5,871 nt of DNA from NCBI GenBank assembly GCA_913062745.1, contig CAJXXJ010000270.1, positions 1 through 5,871 on the forward strand, given 5' to 3'. Shown piece after piece: positions 4,274 to 5,871 of the stretch; the stretch's first letter is position 1; each line of letters starts with the position of its first letter. Origin of the DNA: an uncultured Phaeodactylibacter sp. GTDB lineage: Bacteria; Bacteroidota; Bacteroidia; Chitinophagales; Saprospiraceae. A program made the translations under genes and the position numbers. The notes beneath the pieces are model-generated. The model was given only the letters and a program-made list of their open reading frames with translations. It was not told the DNA's origin and did no database searches.

Positions 4274-5871
4274 ATGAAACAATTCGTCAATTATTTTATC
4301 AAATTTCCCGTTGCGGCCAACCTGCTGATGTTCGCGCTCTTCTTCATGGGGCTGGCTGGCCTGTACAACATGAAATCCACCTTCTTCCCGGAGGTGCCGA
4401 GCCGGATCATTAATATACAGCTCATTTACCCCGGCTCTTCCCCGGAGGAGATGGAGGAAGGCGTAGTCAAAAAAATAGAAGAAAATCTGAAGGGAGTGAC
4501 CGGTGTGGAGCGCTATACCTCCGTCTCTAAGGAGAACAGCGGCTCCATTACCGTAGAGGTGCTCAAGGGCTTTGACACCGATGATGTCCTGATTGATGTG
4601 CGCAATGCGGTAGACCAGATCAACTCTTTCCCCGTTGGCCTGGAGCCGCCGGTGGTGTACATTCAGGAAAACCTGGGCTTCGCCATCAGTTTTGCGATCA
4701 GCGGCGACGTCAACCTGAAAACCCTGAAGCGCTACGGTCGGCTCGTGGAAGAAGACCTGCGGCAGATGGAGGGCATCTCCAAGGTATCCCTCAGCGGTTT
4801 CCCGGAGGAGGAGATTGAAATCGCTTTCCGCGAAAAGGACCTGCGCGCCTATAACCTCACCTTTCAGCAGGCCGCCAACGCTGTGCGCGCTGCCAATCTG
4901 GAAATAACCGGCGGCACGGTCAAGGGCGAAGATGAAGAGTTGCTCGTACGGGCCCGCAGCAAAGAGTACTACGCAGAGGGGTTGCGGGATGTAATCGTAA
5001 AAACCACCGCAGACGGCAGTGTGGTCCGGCTCTATGAGATTGCCGACCTGCGCGATAAGTGGGCCGACAATCCCAACCGGAGCTTCCTGAACGGAGCCCC
5101 CTCCGTGGTGGTGACGGTACAGAATACGCTGGAAGAGGATATGATCTCCATCACCGACAAGGTGCGGCAGTACATTGAAGATTTTAACGAAGAAAATGAG
5201 GTCGTGGAAGCGTCCATCATCCGGGACGGCTCGGAAGTCCTCCGGCAGCGTATCAGCCTGCTGATTGAGAATGGCCTGCTGGGCTTCGGTATCGTCCTGG
5301 TTTTGCTGGCGATGTTCCTCAACTGGAGGCTGGCATTCTGGGTGGCCCTGGCGATCCCCATCTCCTTCGCCGGCATGTTCCTGCTGGCGGGTGCCTTCGG
5401 CGTGACGATCAACGTGATTTCGCTTTTCGGCATGATCCTGGTGATTGGTATACTGGTGGATGACGGTATTGTGATCGGTGAAAACATTTACCAGCAGTAC
5501 GAGGCCGGAGTTCCGCGTATGCGGGCAGCGCTTGAGGGTACAATACAGGTAGTGCCGGCAGTGTTTGCCGCAATTGTCACCACGATTGTCGCCTTTTCCT
5601 CCTTCCTGTTTATCGATGGCCGGCTGGGCGATTTCTTCTCGCAGATGGCGATTGTGGTCATCTTCTCCCTGGTATTTTCGCTGGTGGAAGGTGCGATCAT
5701 TCTGCCTACGCACGTAGCCCACAGTAAAGCGCTGAGCCCGGACAAGGATACCAATAAGATACAGGAGGCTTTTGAGCGCGCCATGGACTGGATGCGGTAT
5801 AAGCTCTACGGCCCTACCCTGCGCTTTGCCATGAACAACCGCTTTCTGACCCTCGCTTCCCTGATCGGGCT
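4274..5871 (+). CDS. RND-family efflux permease (N-terminal half, partial)
   Basis: From the ATG at 4274 the frame stays open to the window edge, giving 532 residues of a family that is usually 1,000-1,100 long. Residues 13-33 form the first membrane helix, preceded by the typical N-terminal motif with FPVAANLL. A large periplasmic portion follows (about 34-330), with FFPEVPSR, the YPGSSPEEMEE segment and PPVV at 125-128. Membrane helices 2-6 are at about 333-350, 353-372, 378-400, 425-446 and 457-477. Helix 4 reads GMILVIGILVDDGIVIGEN; Asp396 and Asp397 correspond to the paired aspartates of the proton relay in AcrB, so the pump is expected to be driven by proton (or another cation) influx. 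The second half, including the partner lysine in helix 10, lies outside the window. It is almost certainly co-transcribed with the adaptor. Substrate is unknown. Confidence 0.95.
   Translation, partial: MKQFVNYFIKFPVAANLLMFALFFMGLAGLYNMKSTFFPEVPSRIINIQLIYPGSSPEEMEEGVVKKIEENLKGVTGVERYTSVSKENSGSITVEVLKGFDTDDVLIDVRNAVDQINSFPVGLEPPVVYIQENLGFAISFAISGDVNLKTLKRYGRLVEEDLRQMEGISKVSLSGFPEEEIEIAFREKDLRAYNLTFQQAANAVRAANLEITGGTVKGEDEELLVRARSKEYYAEGLRDVIVKTTADGSVVRLYEIADLRDKWADNPNRSFLNGAPSVVVTVQNTLEEDMISITDKVRQYIEDFNEENEVVEASIIRDGSEVLRQRISLLIENGLLGFGIVLVLLAMFLNWRLAFWVALAIPISFAGMFLLAGAFGVTINVISLFGMILVIGILVDDGIVIGENIYQQYEAGVPRMRAALEGTIQVVPAVFAAIVTTIVAFSSFLFIDGRLGDFFSQMAIVVIFSLVFSLVEGAIILPTHVAHSKALSPDKDTNKIQEAFERAMDWMRYKLYGPTLRFAMNNRFLTLASLIG

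Noticed and set aside
3476..5722. A 748-codon open frame on the minus strand antisense to the adaptor and permease genes
   Set aside because: It is exactly codon-phased with both sense genes, so it stays open simply because those genes avoid TTA, CTA and TCA codons; it ends at the first TTA (Leu) in the adaptor. The translation is rich in His and Gln with no recognisable domain, and the sense strand encodes clear RND proteins.

Overview
The window looks like a piece of a Bacteroidota chromosome, probably from the Saprospiria/Chitinophagia side of the phylum. This is inferred from moderately GC-rich genes in AT-rich spacers, the absence of clear Shine-Dalgarno sequences, and the style of the efflux adaptor and the small secreted protein. 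No rRNA, tRNA, CRISPR array, insertion sequence or phage gene is visible.

Layout. (1) Positions 1-196, minus strand: the first 65 residues of a secreted protein with a clear signal peptide and a SPOR-like start; it runs off the left edge. (2) Positions 197-669: a 473-bp spacer with no convincing gene but several inverted repeats, the strongest at 517-558 and 568-585. (3) Positions 670-831, minus strand: a 53-residue DUF1328/YtjA-type membrane protein. (4) Positions 832-1128: a spacer between divergent genes. (5) Positions 1129-1998: a pirin-family cupin with all four metal ligands. (6) Positions 2088-2384: a 98-residue muconolactone-isomerase-like small protein, closed by a strong intrinsic terminator at 2414-2452. 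(7) Positions 2584-3024, 3086-4264 and 4274-5871: a MarR-type regulator, a membrane-fusion adaptor and the N-terminal half of an RND permease, which runs off the right edge.

The right half is a regulated RND-type efflux locus. The adaptor and permease are 9 bp apart and are probably co-transcribed. The most informative regulatory signal is a pair of near-identical 19-bp elements of the form GTTG-N6-CAAC. One lies just before the marR start codon and the other in the marR-adaptor gap. They are natural candidates for MarR operators controlling both the regulator and the pump. No outer-membrane channel gene is in the window; it could follow the permease or lie elsewhere.

The left half consists of ordinary single genes. 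I see no clear sign of a wholly new system. The items most worth a second look are the paired operator candidates, the TTG start of marR beside one of them, the non-canonical hairpin region of the adaptor, and the structured spacer at 517-585.
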